A program made the translations under genes and the position numbers. From Candidatus Bathyarchaeota archaeon B63 (GTDB taxonomy: Archaea; Thermoproteota; Bathyarchaeia; Bathyarchaeales; DTEX01): 5,168 nt of DNA. The stretch's first letter is position 1. Each line of letters begins with the position of its first letter. Where the stretch lies: the NCBI GenBank assembly GCA_001593845.1, contig LUCF01000076.1:1-5168 (forward strand), read 5' to 3'. Under the pieces are notes generated by a model. That model searched no databases. It saw nothing but the letters and a program-made list of their open reading frames with translations, and was not told the DNA's origin. This document shows, one piece after another, positions 4,756 through 5,168 of this stretch.

Positions 4756-5163
4756 TTGAGGGGACGCTTGCGGCAGCACAGCGATGATTATCCAGCCTTA
4801 AAATTGAGGGTTGAGGTCCCTAAGAGGGATTACAGGCTGGGCGAGCCAGTCCGGTTTGTCATGAGGCTGATTAATAATTCCGATGAGGAGGTCAGGCTGG
4901 CTTTTCCAACATCCCAGATATTTGATTTCCTAATCGAGAGCACCGATGGGAGAATCTCGTACTCCTGGTCTTCAGATAAGATGTTTCTACAGGTCATAAC
5001 TGAAAGGGAACTGGGACCCGAAGAGGCGATCATACAAGAGTTCGATTGGAAGCCCCCAACGGCTGGGAAGTACAGGCTGAAGGGTTTTACGGTTAATTTC
5101 AGAATAGACGGCGAGGCCATACATCTGGAGGCAGAGCCAGTAATATTCAAAGTTTATAGATAA
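4756..5163 (+). CDS. BsuPI-type (intracellular proteinase inhibitor) domain protein
   Basis: A 135-residue, mostly beta-strand protein. From about residue 15 to 110 it follows the BsuPI inhibitor domain pattern known from Bacillus subtilis: a YRLGEPVRFVMRLIN strand, then FPTSQIFDFLIES (the family's conserved Phe-Asp core), a Gly-Arg turn, SYSWSSDKMFLQ, an acidic 'L-x-P-x-E' segment (ELGPEE) and the terminal WKPPTAGKYRLKG. The family is an immunoglobulin-like fold; the B. subtilis member inhibits intracellular subtilisin, whereas many relatives are untested. No signal peptide or membrane segment is visible, so the protein appears cytoplasmic. The frame opens after a TAA at 4750-4752. Possible starts are TTG 4756 or TTG 4768; the latter has GAGGGG four bases ahead and may be the true start. 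Its position just downstream of a subtilisin gene on the same strand suggests it inhibits or chaperones that protease. This is inference. Confidence 0.75.
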   Translation: MRGRLRQHSDDYPALKLRVEVPKRDYRLGEPVRFVMRLINNSDEEVRLAFPTSQIFDFLIESTDGRISYSWSSDKMFLQVITERELGPEEAIIQEFDWKPPTAGKYRLKGFTVNFRIDGEAIHLEAEPVIFKVYR

Positions 5164-5168
5164 TGAAC

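Noticed and set aside
4734..4787. Short plus-strand frame ATG at 4734 to TGA at 4785, overlapping the start of the BsuPI gene, considered as a lost signal peptide or frameshifted N-terminus
   Set aside because: It encodes only 17 residues that are charged (MRERRISLEG) with no hydrophobic core, so it does not supply a signal peptide and does not justify a frameshift.
4194..5150. Minus-strand open frames opposite the protease and BsuPI genes
   Set aside because: They are antisense to well-supported genes and lack start signals or family features.

Overview
The window looks like DNA from a thermophilic archaeon. The strongest signs are: archaeal BRE/TATA-type promoters with very short leaders; Shine-Dalgarno motifs of the GGTGATC type; frequent GTG and TTG starts; arginine encoded mostly by AGG/AGA; a two-subunit (split) transketolase; an archaeal THUMP-SPOUT RNA methylase; and a secreted subtilisin carrying the aspartate-rich calcium insert known from Thermococcus Tk-subtilisin. 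A TACK-type lineage (Thermoproteota, Korarchaeota or relatives) is a reasonable guess, but the sequence alone does not fix it.

Left part, minus strand (about 1-3067). In transcription order this holds a THUMP-SPOUT RNA methylase (3067-1976, TTG start), the N-terminal, thiamine-diphosphate-binding transketolase subunit (1892-1038, GTG start) and the C-terminal transketolase subunit (1041-100). The two transketolase genes share a 4-base ATGA overlap, so they are almost certainly one translationally coupled operon making one heteromeric enzyme. A further open frame begins in a GTGA overlap with the end of the second transketolase gene and runs off the left edge. A perfect 10-bp inverted repeat sits exactly on that stop/start junction.

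Middle (3068-3598). A 142-base gap with nested inverted repeats separates the methylase from a small seven-cysteine zinc-ribbon protein gene (3443-3210, minus). A 155-base divergent promoter region follows, serving the zinc-ribbon gene leftwards and the protease gene rightwards.

Right part, plus strand (3599-5163). A secreted subtilisin-like serine protease has a complete catalytic triad and no room for a normal I9 propeptide. It is followed, after a T-rich stretch and a 7-bp GAAA-loop hairpin, by a protein with a BsuPI-type intracellular proteinase inhibitor domain. The protease-inhibitor pairing is the most interesting biology here. It resembles the known bacterial pairing of intracellular subtilisins, which also lack the classical propeptide, with BsuPI. 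The second most interesting point is an unusual active site in the transketolase N-subunit, where a conserved glutamate next to the cofactor is replaced by cysteine. Nothing resembling a mobile element, CRISPR array, rRNA or tRNA was seen.
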